From assembly GCF_000725885.1 (NCBI RefSeq), contig NZ_JODR01000026.1, forward strand, positions 36,345-100,344: a DNA stretch of 64,000 nucleotides, read 5' to 3'. The notes under the pieces are model-generated. The model saw nothing but the letters and a program-made list of their open reading frames with translations, had not been told where the DNA came from and did not search any database. The position numbers were made by a program, and so were the translations under genes. Positions 49,589 through 64,000 of this stretch are shown piece by piece. Each line of letters starts with the position of its first letter. Positions within the stretch are counted from its first letter, which is position 1. This stretch comes from Streptomyces albus subsp. albus. GTDB taxonomy: Bacteria; Actinomycetota; Actinomycetes; Streptomycetales; Streptomycetaceae.

Positions 49589-50454
49589 AGCATCAGCTCC
49601 GATCGGCGCCGCGGGTTGATCCGCTCCCGCCACACCCCGGCGAGCCCGGCGATGGCGAGGGTCGGCACGATGAGGAACAGGCCGGGGAAGAGGGTGGGCC
49701 ACCAGTCGCCGGCCAGCAGGGTGCCCCGCGCGTCCTGGATCATGTTGCCGAGGCTGGCGCGGTGCGTGGGCAGGCCCAGTCCCAGGAAGGAGAGGGCCGA
49801 TTCGTGCCAGATGGCGTGCGGCACCATCAGCACGGCGGCGAGTCCGGCCTGGGGCAGTACGCCGGGCAGCAGATGGCGTACGGCGACCCGCAGCCGGGAG
49901 GCGCCGCCGGAGACGGCCGCGTCGACGAAGTCGCGGGAGCGCAGCGACAGCACCTCGGCGCGGACGATCCGCGCGGTGGACAGCCAGTGGGTGAGTCCGA
50001 CGGAGACGACCACCGGCCACACCCCGGGGCGGAACATCGCCACGATGAAGATGCCCAGCAGCAGGTGCGGCACGGAGGAGAAGACGTCCACCACGCGCAT
50101 CACCATGCGGTCCGTCCTGCCGCCCGCCGCACCGGCCGCCGCGCCGACGGCGGTACCGATGACGGTCGCGGTGAGCGCGGCGACGACGCCGACGAGCAGC
50201 GAGACGCGCAGCCCGTAGACGCACCGCAGCAGCACGTCGCGGCCCACGTCGTCGGTGCCGAACGGGTGGGCGGCCGAGGGGGCGTGCAGTTTGTTGGCCA
50301 TGTCGACGGCCTGCTCGTCCAGCGGGTGCAGCAGCGGGACGAGGAGCACGGCCGCAAGGACCACCGCGAGCACGCAGGCACAGGTCCACAGCCGCACCTC
50401 GCGGCGGCCGGCGCGCGGCGCACCGCCCTTCCCGAGCGCTGTCGCGGTGCTCAC
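49585..50454 (-). CDS. Peptide/nickel-type ABC permease (DppC-like)
   Basis: 289 aa from GTG 50454. N-terminal transmembrane segment CACVLAVVLAAVLLVPLLHP, then HPFGTDDVGRDVLLRCVYGL and SLLVGVVAALTATVIGTAVG, the standard DppC start. The cytoplasmic EAA-like loop is ARIVRAEVLSLRSRDFVDAA. About six membrane segments in total. Coupled to both neighbours by GTGA overlaps. Confidence 0.92.
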   Translation of the reverse strand: MSTATALGKGGAPRAGRREVRLWTCACVLAVVLAAVLLVPLLHPLDEQAVDMANKLHAPSAAHPFGTDDVGRDVLLRCVYGLRVSLLVGVVAALTATVIGTAVGAAAGAAGGRTDRMVMRVVDVFSSVPHLLLGIFIVAMFRPGVWPVVVSVGLTHWLSTARIVRAEVLSLRSRDFVDAAVSGGASRLRVAVRHLLPGVLPQAGLAAVLMVPHAIWHESALSFLGLGLPTHRASLGNMIQDARGTLLAGDWWPTLFPGLFLIVPTLAIAGLAGVWRERINPRRRSELML

Positions 50455-51443
50455 ATCTCCTCCAGGGCGACACGGGGGTCGGCCAGCCCGTACAGCAGGT
50501 CGGCCAGCAGGTTCCCCGCCAGCACCGCCACGGTGGCCAGGGTGGTGAGGGCGGCCAGCAGCGGGAAGTCCGTCGCGGTGGCCGCCTCCACGGTGGCCGA
50601 GGCGATACCGGGCCAGCTGAAGACGGTCTCCACCAGCAGCGCGCCGGTGATCAGTTCGGGGATGCGGGAGCCGATGAGGGTGAGCACGGGCAGCAGTCCG
50701 GAGCGCAGCGCGTGCCCCAGCAGCACGGTGCGCTCGGCCAGCCCCCGGGCGCGGGCTCCTCTGACGGCGTCCTCCTCCAGCGCGTCGCCGACACCCTGCC
50801 GCACGTACAGCAGGAACCAGGGCAGTTGCGAGATCCCCAGCACCAGTGCGGGCAGCGCCAGATGGCGCAGCAGTCCGCCCGCGGTGACGGTGTCGGTTCC
50901 GCTGTCGGTGAGGCCGCCCGCGGGCAGCAGGTGGAACTGGACGGCGAACAGCCAGATGCCCAGCAGCCCGATCCAGAACGGCGGCGCGGCCTCCAGCGTG
51001 TAGGAGAGGGAGGTGACGGCGCGGTCGAGCAGGCCGCCCTTGCGGCGTGCGGCGGCCACCCCGAGTACCGTGCCGGCCAGGACGGCGAGGGCGAACCCGG
51101 CCGCGCACAGCAGCACCGACCAGCCGAGCCGTTCGCCGATCACCTGGGCGACGGGCTGGCGCAGTGCCGTGGAGTCGCCCAGATCGCCGGTCAGGGCGCT
51201 GGTGAGCCAGTCCCACCAGCGTTCCCAGAAGGGGCCGTCCACGTGCAGATTGCGCCGCAGCTGGTCCAGCGTCTCCTGGGAGGCGGTCAGTCCGGCCGAG
51301 CCGGCGTACTGCTGGACGGGGTCGAAGGGCGAGGCGGCGGCCACGGCGAACACTCCGAAGGTGACGGCCGCCAGCACCGGGACGGCGGCCAGCAGCCGCC
51401 GTCCCACCAGCCGCCCGACGGGCCGTATGCCGGGGCGGTTCAC
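50451..51443 (-). CDS. Peptide/nickel-type ABC permease (DppB-like)
   Basis: 330 aa from GTG 51443 (reads VNRPGIRPVGRLVGRRLLAA); the frame is open to 51530. VPVLAAVTFGVFAVAAASPF is the first membrane segment, then DTVTAGGLLRHLALPALVLG with the EAA-like region VRGARARGLAERTVLLGHAL. About six membrane segments. Second gene of the operon, 127 bp after the binding-protein gene. Confidence 0.9.
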   Translation of the reverse strand: MNRPGIRPVGRLVGRRLLAAVPVLAAVTFGVFAVAAASPFDPVQQYAGSAGLTASQETLDQLRRNLHVDGPFWERWWDWLTSALTGDLGDSTALRQPVAQVIGERLGWSVLLCAAGFALAVLAGTVLGVAAARRKGGLLDRAVTSLSYTLEAAPPFWIGLLGIWLFAVQFHLLPAGGLTDSGTDTVTAGGLLRHLALPALVLGISQLPWFLLYVRQGVGDALEEDAVRGARARGLAERTVLLGHALRSGLLPVLTLIGSRIPELITGALLVETVFSWPGIASATVEAATATDFPLLAALTTLATVAVLAGNLLADLLYGLADPRVALEEM

Positions 51444-51570
51444 GCTGCCCACCGCCCCACTGCCACGCCTCCGCGGCGTGCTGGGCGGGCCCGCGGCCCC
51501 CGGACGCCCGCCGCCGGTGCGCAGGCGCACGGGTGGGCGGGGCGGACCCCGGCCTCCGGTACCGACTCGC

Positions 51571-53166
51571 TCACTTCTTCGGCTGCCAGTCCTGGACGTT
51601 CCACCACGGGCCGGCGCCGATGCCGTGGTCGTGCGGCTCGACCTGGGTGGTGAGGCCCTGCCACTTGTCGTCGATCACGTAGACGTGGTCGATGTGGGTG
51701 AGGAAGGTGTAGCCGGGGTTCTTCTCCAGGGCCCGCTGCGCCTTGTCGTAGGCGGCCTTGCGGACCTTCTCGTCCCGGCTGCGGCGGGCGGTGTCGAGCT
51801 GTTCGTCGACGGTCTTGTCGTGGTAGTAGGCCAGGTTGTTCCAGCCGTCGCCGATCTGCGAGGAGTGCAGCGTCGGGTACAGGTCGAAGTCGGGGTCGGC
51901 GGGGAAGCCGTTGCCCATCAGCATGGCGTCGTGCTTGAGCTTGGGGCGGATGACCTCGCGGCTGCCGGCCTGCACCTTGATGTCGATGCCCGCCTTCTTG
52001 GCATCGGAGGCGTAGGCCAGCGCGTGGTCCTGACGCAGCTTGTCGCCGGAGAAGTACCACAGGGTGAAGGAGGCGCGCCTGCCGTCCTTGTGACGGATGC
52101 CGTCCTTGCCCGGCTTCCATCCGGCGTCGTCGAGGATCTTCTTGGCGCGGGCCAGGTCGTGGGGGCGCTCGGTGCCCTTGGCGAACCAGCGGCTGTCGGT
52201 GGGCAGCGGCCCGTAGGCGGGCTTGCCGGCGCCGTTGAGGACGGACTTGACGATGGCCTCGCGGTCGACGGCCAGGTCGAGTGCGCGGCGGACCGCCTTG
52301 TCGCCGGTGACCGGGTTGTCGGTGGGGAGGGTCACGGCACGGTAGTCGGCGGTCTTGGCGCTGAAGGTGCGCTTGCCGGAGTCGTTCTTGTACGCCTTGG
52401 CCAGGTTGGGGGGCAGGATGGCGCCGTCCAGGTCGCCGGAGCGCAGCCGGGTGGCGCGTACGTCGTCGTCCTCGATGACGGCGACGGTGAACCGCTTGAT
52501 CTTCGGCTTGCCGCCCCAGTAGTGCGGGTTGGCCTTGAACGTGAGCTTCTCGCCCTTGCGCCAGCCGGTGAGGATGTAGGGACCGGTGCCGACGGGCCTG
52601 GTGTTGTAGGAGCCGGTGTTGACGTCCGTCTTCGAGGCGACTGCCTGGGAGGCGATCGGCAGCACCGTGCGCTCGGCGAAGGGCGCGTACGGGTACTTGA
52701 GGTGGAAGACCACGCGGTGCTCGCCCTCGGCCCGGACGCTGTCGAGGGCGTCCAGCTCGCCCTTGGAGGCGTTGTTGGTCTTCTTGTCGAGGATCGTCTC
52801 GTAGGTGTAGACGACGTCCTTCGCGGTGAAGGGCTTCCCGTCGCTGAAGGTGACGCCCTTGCGCAGGTCGAAGGTGTAGGTGCGGCCGTCCTCGCTCACC
52901 TTCGGCAGGCCGGTGGCGAGCGCGGGCTTGAGGTGCATCTTCGCGTCGTGGGCCAACAGCCCGTCGAATATCTTCGAGTTGCCCTCTTTGCCGTAGCCCA
53001 GCAGCGGGCTGAGGGTCTCCGGTTCCTGCGCGACACCGACCGTGAGCGTGTCCGTGCCGCCGCCCGGACCGTCCCCGTCGCCGGGCGCCGAGCACGCGGC
53101 GGCGGACAGGAGGACGACGGCGGCGGTCGCCGTCGCCGTGGCTGTCCGTACCGTCCGGGCAGTCAT
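51571..53166 (-). CDS. Peptide/nickel-type ABC substrate-binding lipoprotein
   Basis: 531 aa from ATG 53166 (GTG 53175 is in frame but too close to GGAG). The signal peptide ATATATAAVVLLSAAACSAP ends in a lipobox-like AAAC, so the protein is probably membrane-anchored outside the cell. SBP family 5 signatures are DTLTVGVAQEPETLSPLLGY and DGRTYTFDLRKGVTFSDGKP, then FTAKDVVYTYETILD and TGPYILTGWRKGEKLTFKAN. First gene of the operon, delivering ligand (oligopeptide or metal chelate, not determinable) to the two permeases. CTTGCAA direct repeats lie upstream. Confidence 0.92.
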   Translation of the reverse strand: MTARTVRTATATATAAVVLLSAAACSAPGDGDGPGGGTDTLTVGVAQEPETLSPLLGYGKEGNSKIFDGLLAHDAKMHLKPALATGLPKVSEDGRTYTFDLRKGVTFSDGKPFTAKDVVYTYETILDKKTNNASKGELDALDSVRAEGEHRVVFHLKYPYAPFAERTVLPIASQAVASKTDVNTGSYNTRPVGTGPYILTGWRKGEKLTFKANPHYWGGKPKIKRFTVAVIEDDDVRATRLRSGDLDGAILPPNLAKAYKNDSGKRTFSAKTADYRAVTLPTDNPVTGDKAVRRALDLAVDREAIVKSVLNGAGKPAYGPLPTDSRWFAKGTERPHDLARAKKILDDAGWKPGKDGIRHKDGRRASFTLWYFSGDKLRQDHALAYASDAKKAGIDIKVQAGSREVIRPKLKHDAMLMGNGFPADPDFDLYPTLHSSQIGDGWNNLAYYHDKTVDEQLDTARRSRDEKVRKAAYDKAQRALEKNPGYTFLTHIDHVYVIDDKWQGLTTQVEPHDHGIGAGPWWNVQDWQPKK

Positions 53167-53199
53167 CCGTGACACACTCCTTGTTCAAGATCACACGCT

Positions 53200-53217
53200 C
53201 TTGCAAACAGCTTGCAA
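53200..53217. promoter_or_regulatory. CTTGCAA-N4-CTTGCAA direct repeats before the ABC operon
   Basis: Copies at 53200-53206 and 53211-53217 are spaced 11 bp, one helical turn, in the AT-rich spacer upstream of the binding-protein gene. Similar CTTGCAG direct repeats precede sugar-transport operons in Streptomyces under LacI-type control. Confidence 0.5.
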
Positions 53218-53397
53218 TTAAATCATGGGTGCGGCCAGGCGGACTATGCCCCGATACCTCCCGGCACGGGCCCTGGGCGGCCGGGCAAGATCCAGCCCCA
53301 GTAACGCTGTTTCCTTCCGCAGCCCGCACCTGGGTCAGTAGCCTCATGGACCCGGCCGGAACCGGCCGGTGCACACAGCGAGCTGGAGACCCCTTCG

Positions 53398-54219
53398 ATG
53401 GAACGACCCGCCTGGGCCCCCCAGGGCATCGACCTGTCGGTGCCGAGCGTGTCGCGGATGTACGACTACTACCTCGGCGGCTCGCACAACTTCGAGGTCG
53501 ACCGGCAGGCGGCACGGCGGGCCGTCGAGGCGTGGCCGGGCCTGCCGAAGGTGGCCCAGGCCAACCGGGCCTTCATGCGGCGCGCCGTCCGCTTCGCGGT
53601 CCAGCAGGGCATCACCCGGTTCCTCGACATCGGTTCGGGCATCCCCACCTTCGGCACCGTGCACGAGGCGGCGCACGCCCTCGACGACCGGGCCCGCGTC
53701 GTCTACGTCGACAACGACCCGGTGGCCGTCGCCCACGGCCGCACCGTACTGTCCGGCGACCCGCGGCTGGGCACCGTCTCCGCCGACCTGCGCTCACCCC
53801 AGGACGTCCTGGAGGCACCCGAGGTGGAGGCACTGCTGGAGCCCGGCGAGCCCGTGGCGCTCCTGCTCGTCTCCGTGCTGCACTTCGTACCCGACCGCGA
53901 CGAGCCCCGCGCCTGCCTGGCCGGACTGACCCGGCAACTGCCGCCCGGCAGCCTGCTGGTGCTCACCCACGCGTCGTCCGAGAGCGGGCCGCGCCGGGAC
54001 GGCTGCGCGGCGCTCCGGGAGGTCTACGACGCCGCGAACGCCCCCCTGGTCACCCGGTCGAAGAGCCAGATCCAGGAGTTCTTCGAGGAGTTCGAGACGG
54101 TCGAGCCGGGCCTGGTCCCGGTGCCGTCCTGGCGCCCCGACGGCCCGCCGGAGCGCGAGGACCCCGTCGTCTTCTGCGGCTTCGGCGGAGTCGGCCGCAA
54201 GGCGGGGACCGCGGCGTGA
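53398..54219 (+). CDS. SAM-dependent methyltransferase, DUF574 type (copy 4)
   Basis: 273 aa. [40 protein letters not shown] (motif I) and RVVYVDNDPVAVAHGRTVLS. Its stop overlaps the start of the PAS-GGDEF-EAL gene in GTGA, so the two are cotranslated. This is remote from the other three copies and is linked to c-di-GMP metabolism rather than to DUF397/XRE genes. Confidence 0.92.
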   Translation: MERPAWAPQGIDLSVPSVSRMYDYYLGGSHNFEVDRQAARRAVEAWPGLPKVAQANRAFMRRAVRFAVQQGITRFLDIGSGIPTFGTVHEAAHALDDRARVVYVDNDPVAVAHGRTVLSGDPRLGTVSADLRSPQDVLEAPEVEALLEPGEPVALLLVSVLHFVPDRDEPRACLAGLTRQLPPGSLLVLTHASSESGPRRDGCAALREVYDAANAPLVTRSKSQIQEFFEEFETVEPGLVPVPSWRPDGPPEREDPVVFCGFGGVGRKAGTAA

Positions 54220-56402
54220 CAGTTCCCCAGCGACATCCCGAGCACGCCGGACACCCCGGAACCGGCCACGACGGACACGACGGCCCGCGCCGGTTCGCGC
54301 GGATCTGGAGCCGCACCGTCTACCCGGCCACCCAGACCTCGCTCACCCGCGCCGAGCTGGAGGACTTCCTCCACCCGCTGGCCGTACGGCTCGGCGAGGC
54401 CCTGCACGCCCACCCCTTCAGCCCCGCGCCCGGCCGCGAGATCGGCCGGCTGCTGGTGACCGACGCGCATTGCACCAGTCCCGACGCCCTGCCGCACATC
54501 CTCGGCGTCGTGGAGTCCTACCTGGTGCTCTACTCGGAACGGTCCGGGGCCGCCGACGAGGCCCCCGCCCCGCTCGGCGTCGACGAGGCGCGCTCCCGCT
54601 GCGCCCGGCTCCAGCACGCCATCGCCGCCGGGTTCACCCGCGCCGTCCAGGAGCGCACCCTGGCCGAACAGGAAGCGCTCTCCCGCGCCGCGCTGGCCGC
54701 ACAGGCCGCGGTCGAGGAAGCCCTGCACGCCTCCGAGACCCGCTTCCGCGCCGTCTTCAAGGACGCCACCCTCGGCATCGGCATCGCCGACATGAACGGG
54801 CGGCTGTGCGACGCCAACGGCGCACTGGCCCGGATGTTCGGACGCTCCGAGGAGGAGATGCGCCGCCGCAACATCAACGACTGGGTGCACCCGGACGACG
54901 CCCCCGAGGTGTGGCGGCTGCACCGCGAGCTGGCCGCCGGCCGGCGGGACCACTTCCGGGTGGAGAAGCCCTACCAGCGCCCCGACGGCACCGTGCTGTG
55001 GACCAATCTGACCGTCTCGCTGCTGCGCGACGCCGAGGGCGAACCCCGCTACCAGCTGGCCCTCATGGAGGACATCACCGAACGCCGCCTGCTGCATCTG
55101 CGGCTGCGCTACGAGGCGACGCACGACGAGCTGACCGGCCTGCCCAACCGCACCCTGTTCGCCGAACGGCTGGAGCGCATCCTGGGCTCCAGCGGCGGAG
55201 TGGACAGGTTCGGCCTGTGCTACCTGGACATCGACGGCTTCAAGGCCGTCAACGACAGCCTCGGCCACGCGGTCGGCGACAAACTGCTCGTCGCCGTCGC
55301 CGAACGCCTCCAGTCGTGCACCACCGCCCCCGCGCACCTGGTGGCGCGCATCGGCGGGGACGAGTTCGCCGTGCTGCTGTCCGACCCCCGCGGTACCGAG
55401 GAGGTCACCTGCCTGGCCCGCTCCCTGCTGGCGGCGCTGGCCACGCCCGTCTCGGTGGACGGCCGCGATCTGTCGGTACGCGCCAGCATCGGCATCGTCG
55501 AGGGCGCCACCGGTCAGCGGGAGCCCGCCGAGGTGCTGCGCAGCGCGGACATCACCATGTACCGGGCCAAGGACGCCGGCGGCAACCGGTTCGCGCTGGC
55601 CGACCCGGACTCCGAGGCCCGCGCCATCGACCGGCACAGCCTCACCAACCATCTGCCCGGCGCGCTGGAGCGGGACGAGTTCTTCCTGGAGTACCAGCCG
55701 CTGATCCGGATGAGCGACGGCCGGGTGGACGGCGCCGAGGCACTGGTGCGCTGGAAACACCCGGTGCACGGGCGGCTGAGCCCCGACCGGTTCATCCCGC
55801 TGGCCGAACACACCGGTCTGATCGTGCCGTTGGGCCGCTGGGTGCTGGAGCAGGCCGTCACCCAGGCGTGCACCTGGGCGGACGGTGAGCCGCTGCGCGT
55901 CAACGTCAACCTCTCCCCCCGGCAACTGCACCACCCGGACCTGGTGCGGGACACCATCGCCGTCCTGGAGGCCGCGGGCGTGGCACCGTCCGCACTGTGT
56001 CTGGAGGTCACCGAATCGGCGCTGATCAGTGCCGACGAGGACGAGCTGAAACCACTGTGGCAGCTGGCGGAGCTGGGGGTCGACATCGCCCTGGACGACT
56101 TCGGCACCGGCTACTCCAACCTCGCCAACCTCCGCAAGCTGCCCGCCACCACCCTCAAACTGGACCGCTCCTTCACCCGGGGCCTCCAATGCCACCCCGC
56201 CGACCCGGTGGACGTCACCTTCGTGGAGGGCATCGTCTCGCTCGCCCACGCGCTGGGACTGGCCGTGACGGTGGAGGGCGTGGAGACCGAGAGCCAGGCC
56301 GACCAGCTGCGCCGGCTGGGCTGCGACACGGCGCAGGGCTGGTACTACGCGGCGCCCTCCTCGCCCGGCGAGTTCGCCAAGGACTGGACGCGCACCGGGT
56401 GA
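54216..56402 (+). CDS. rmdA: PAS-GGDEF-EAL c-di-GMP enzyme, RmdA-like
   Basis: 728 aa from GTG 54216 (GTGA overlap). After an N-terminal region (residues ~1-165) with a coiled-coil-like AEQEALSRAALAAQAAVEEA, a PAS domain covers ~175-295 (FRAVFKDATLGIGIADMNGR). The GGDEF domain (~305-470) has DELTGLPNRTLFAERLERIL and an intact RIGGDEFAVLLSD. The EAL domain (~485-725) has DGAEALVRWKHP, with later motifs DDFGTGYSNLANLRKLPATT and AHALGLAVTVEGVETESQAD. Both catalytic motifs are intact. No membrane segments, so soluble, as for RmdA, a PDE controlling Streptomyces development. Symbol assigned by architecture only. Confidence 0.85.
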   Translation: MTVPQRHPEHAGHPGTGHDGHDGPRRFARIWSRTVYPATQTSLTRAELEDFLHPLAVRLGEALHAHPFSPAPGREIGRLLVTDAHCTSPDALPHILGVVESYLVLYSERSGAADEAPAPLGVDEARSRCARLQHAIAAGFTRAVQERTLAEQEALSRAALAAQAAVEEALHASETRFRAVFKDATLGIGIADMNGRLCDANGALARMFGRSEEEMRRRNINDWVHPDDAPEVWRLHRELAAGRRDHFRVEKPYQRPDGTVLWTNLTVSLLRDAEGEPRYQLALMEDITERRLLHLRLRYEATHDELTGLPNRTLFAERLERILGSSGGVDRFGLCYLDIDGFKAVNDSLGHAVGDKLLVAVAERLQSCTTAPAHLVARIGGDEFAVLLSDPRGTEEVTCLARSLLAALATPVSVDGRDLSVRASIGIVEGATGQREPAEVLRSADITMYRAKDAGGNRFALADPDSEARAIDRHSLTNHLPGALERDEFFLEYQPLIRMSDGRVDGAEALVRWKHPVHGRLSPDRFIPLAEHTGLIVPLGRWVLEQAVTQACTWADGEPLRVNVNLSPRQLHHPDLVRDTIAVLEAAGVAPSALCLEVTESALISADEDELKPLWQLAELGVDIALDDFGTGYSNLANLRKLPATTLKLDRSFTRGLQCHPADPVDVTFVEGIVSLAHALGLAVTVEGVETESQADQLRRLGCDTAQGWYYAAPSSPGEFAKDWTRTG

Positions 56403-56459
56403 CGCCGGGTCCCGCGCCGGGTCCGCCGCCGGGGCCCGCCGCCAGGAGCGGGTGCGGTC

Positions 56460-57395
56460 TCAGGGACCGAGGTCCAGATGGGTCTCGAACCACTCCAGCA
56501 GATCCGCCTGGACCTGGTCCCGGTCGGTCTCGTTGAGGATCTCGTGCCGCGCCCCCTCGTACACCCGCCAGCTCAGATCGTGGGTGCCCAGGTAGCGGAA
56601 GTCCTCCAGCAGTTCCCACACGAGGGTCAGACGCTGGTTGCAGGGGTCCAGCTCGCCGACGGCCACGTGCACCGGCAGGGCGCGCGGGATGCGGGCGAAC
56701 TGCTCCGGGTCGTTGATCTTCCGGTTGCCCAGCACCCAGTCCAGGGACAGGCCCGCGCCAAAGGCGAAGCCGCACCGCTCGTCCGCGACGTAGGCGTCCA
56801 CCTCCGCCTCGTCGCGGGTCAGCCATTCGTAGCCGGTGCGGTGCGGGAACGGATCGTTGAACGAGGCGAACAGCTCGGCGGTGAAGGTGGAGGGGGCGTC
56901 GCGTCCGCCCTCGGCGATCTCCCGCTCCAGCCGCCGGACCGCCGCCTCCACATCGCAGCCGGGCAGCGAACGGAACGTGCCCGACAGGACCAGCCCCGAC
57001 AGCCCGTCGCCGTACTCCTGTGCGTAGTCGCGCGCCAGCTGGGAGCCCATGCTGTGCCCGAGAAGGAAGAACGGGGCGTCGGAGGGCATATGGGCCCGCG
57101 CCCGGTCGCCGACCTCCTTCAGGTCGGCGACCGTGGCGCGCCAGCCCTCCTCGCCCACAGCGCCGAAGCCGCCGGTGTGCGCGGCGGTCGCCCCGTGCCC
57201 GCGGTGGTCGGAGGCGACGACTGCGTAACCGTTCCGGGTCAGGAAGCGGGCGAACCGGTCGTAGCGCCGGGCGTGTTCGGCCGCGCCGTGCGCGATCTGC
57301 ACCAGGGCGCGCACATCGCCCTGCGGCAGCCACATGGAGGTGGCCACCCGGGTGCCGTCCGCCACGGTCGTGAAATCGTCCCGCCGCTCAGTCAC
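56460..57395 (-). CDS. Alpha/beta hydrolase, monoacylglycerol-lipase-like
   Basis: 311 aa from GTG 57395. VQIAHGAAEHARRYDRFARF is the oxyanion-hole HG region; NGYAVVASDHRGHGATAAHT follows; the nucleophile is in FLLGHSMGSQLARDYAQEYG (GxSxG). The acid Asp is in AVGELDPCNQRLTL and the His in VYEGARHEILNETDRDQVQA. A complete triad in the Hydrolase_4 family, likely cleaving lipid or small esters. No signal peptide. 43 bp downstream of the beta-galactosidase in the same direction. Confidence 0.9.
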   Translation of the reverse strand: MTERRDDFTTVADGTRVATSMWLPQGDVRALVQIAHGAAEHARRYDRFARFLTRNGYAVVASDHRGHGATAAHTGGFGAVGEEGWRATVADLKEVGDRARAHMPSDAPFFLLGHSMGSQLARDYAQEYGDGLSGLVLSGTFRSLPGCDVEAAVRRLEREIAEGGRDAPSTFTAELFASFNDPFPHRTGYEWLTRDEAEVDAYVADERCGFAFGAGLSLDWVLGNRKINDPEQFARIPRALPVHVAVGELDPCNQRLTLVWELLEDFRYLGTHDLSWRVYEGARHEILNETDRDQVQADLLEWFETHLDLGP

Positions 57396-57438
57396 GTCCT
57401 GCCCCTCGTCGCCTCGTCAGTCCCTCGGGCGCCGGCCG

Positions 57439-63115
<5,677 letters not shown>

Positions 63116-63357
63116 GGAATCCTCGAAGAGGTTGAGGTGTCGGAGAGGTGTGAAAGAGGTGATGACCGGATGGTCACGCTAGCCCGCACCCCGCACCCCG
63201 ACTGACCCGAACGAGGTATTCGCCAGGGTGCGCCACCTCCCAAAGAGTGACCGCCCCACCTTCCCCTTGACAGCCCCCTCTCCTCGGGGCACACCCCGCC
63301 GGGCCCCGGCCGTCACACCGCCTGCGCCCCCGCACCGCGCGCGTGATGCGGCTCCTG

Positions 63358-63843
63358 TCAGTCCCAGGCGTTGAACAGAACTCCGCCCAACGTGGTGGCG
63401 CGGTGATAGCGCACCTGGCGCCACTCGGCCGGGGTCAGCGCCGATGCGTCCACCTGAGAGAGCGGTGCGGCCAGTTGCCCGGGCGTCAGAACAGCGAACC
63501 CCGCGGCAGTGAAGCAGCCGGCCCAGGGTGGTGGGGCCAGGAACTCGTCCGTGTACTGGTCCCGACGTGCACCGGCGAAAGCGACCCACGGTTGGTGTGC
63601 GTGACAGAGGACGATGGTCCGTGCCGCTCCACGGGTCACTGTGGCGGTGTGGTACGTCCGAGGACAGTGACGGTCCTCGACCTCATCCACCTGGCCTCCG
63701 GCGGCCCGAGCGGCTGCGTACAAGGCTGTGCGGAACGCCCGCCGGTCGGTTTCCGGCAGCGGCCCGTCCTGCGGCCGGAAGAACCCTGTGGCGCCCGGCG
63801 GGAGCGGGAACACCATGCCCATGTCTGCGGCCATGCGGCCCAT
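63358..63843 (-). CDS. Hypothetical protein, no recognised family
   Basis: 161 aa from ATG 63843; ATG 63834 or 63819 may be the true start, and the frame is open to 63930. MVFPLPPGATGFFRPQDGPL, then AFRTALYAAARAAGGQVDEV, TIVLCHAHQPWVAFAGARRD and AEWRQVRYHRATTLGGVLFN AWD (C-terminus). It is compact and globular in composition, with no signal peptide or membrane segment. Codon usage suits a real gene; function unknown. It converges on nothing and stands about 240 bp upstream of the kinase gene, in the same direction. Confidence 0.65.
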   Translation of the reverse strand: MGRMAADMGMVFPLPPGATGFFRPQDGPLPETDRRAFRTALYAAARAAGGQVDEVEDRHCPRTYHTATVTRGAARTIVLCHAHQPWVAFAGARRDQYTDEFLAPPPWAGCFTAAGFAVLTPGQLAAPLSQVDASALTPAEWRQVRYHRATTLGGVLFNAWD

Positions 63844-64000
63844 TGTGCCGACAGGAAGCTGTGACGGCGCCTCCCCGCCCTGCTCCGACTCGTGACCGGC
63901 CGCCCCGTTATGTTGTTCGCGGTCCTGCAAGAGGGCTGCTGGCCTCCGGGCCCGGTATGACTGTTGCCCCCTGTCGAACAGATGACCCGGGGGGTGGTGT

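Overview
The window is a very GC-rich (above 70% by eye) actinobacterial chromosome segment, almost certainly from Streptomyces. Markers include a short chaplin, a DUF397/XRE/SAM-methyltransferase (WhiJ-type) cluster, an orphan CvnA-like kinase, an Rpf-domain cell-wall hydrolase, DUF2267, DUF2505 and DUF6227 proteins, frequent GTG starts and GTGA/ATGA stop-start overlaps. I see no CRISPR array, tRNA, rRNA or insertion sequence. The window is mostly ordinary chromosome with several decayed genes.

Layout. 1-5.4 kb: partial NmrA-like oxidoreductase, an acyl-CoA ligase/GAF-LuxR pair, a LacI regulator, a small winged-helix protein. 5.4-8.7 kb: a degenerate hypA reading frame followed by complete hypX, remains of a [NiFe]-hydrogenase maturation locus. 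8.7-11.7 kb: reductase/MerR operon with a palindromic operator, a chaplin, a small secreted protein. 11.7-14.3 kb: a Zur-type island of zinc-independent ribosomal proteins (S14, L28, L33, L31, S18) plus a CobW-like protein without a P-loop, divergent from a perfect 15-bp Zur-box palindrome. 14.5-14.8 kb: frameshifted remnant of a pobA-like hydroxylase.

14.9-22 kb: DUF2267, DUF2505, MarR, a SpoIIE-type phosphatase, a TetR-controlled membrane protein with a carboxypeptidase-regulatory-like tail, and a three-gene operon of a sigma-like factor, an unknown protein and a 63-aa basic peptide. 22-31 kb: two divergent ATP-dependent DNA ligases, a seven-copy ~25-bp tandem repeat, HIT protein, aldo/keto reductase, NCS1 permease, universal stress protein, zinc alcohol dehydrogenase and a truncated Clp N-domain. 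31-34.5 kb: TetR and a HelD-type helicase.

34.6-41.8 kb: regulatory cluster with two DUF397 proteins, two XRE-DUF5753 regulators, one HATPase (anti-sigma-like) and three DUF574-type SAM methyltransferases; a fourth methyltransferase at 53.4 kb is translationally coupled to a PAS-GGDEF-EAL c-di-GMP enzyme (RmdA-like). 41.9-47.8 kb: acyl-CoA dehydrogenase, FAD/Rieske oxidoreductase, DUF6227, Rpf-LysM-M23 hydrolase. 47.8-53.2 kb: five-gene peptide/nickel-type ABC importer operon. 56.4-64 kb: monoacylglycerol-lipase-like hydrolase, Tat-exported GH2 beta-galactosidase, orphan CvnA-like kinase with a heptad-repeat tail, and an unknown protein.

All family calls come from reading motifs by eye; no database search was run.
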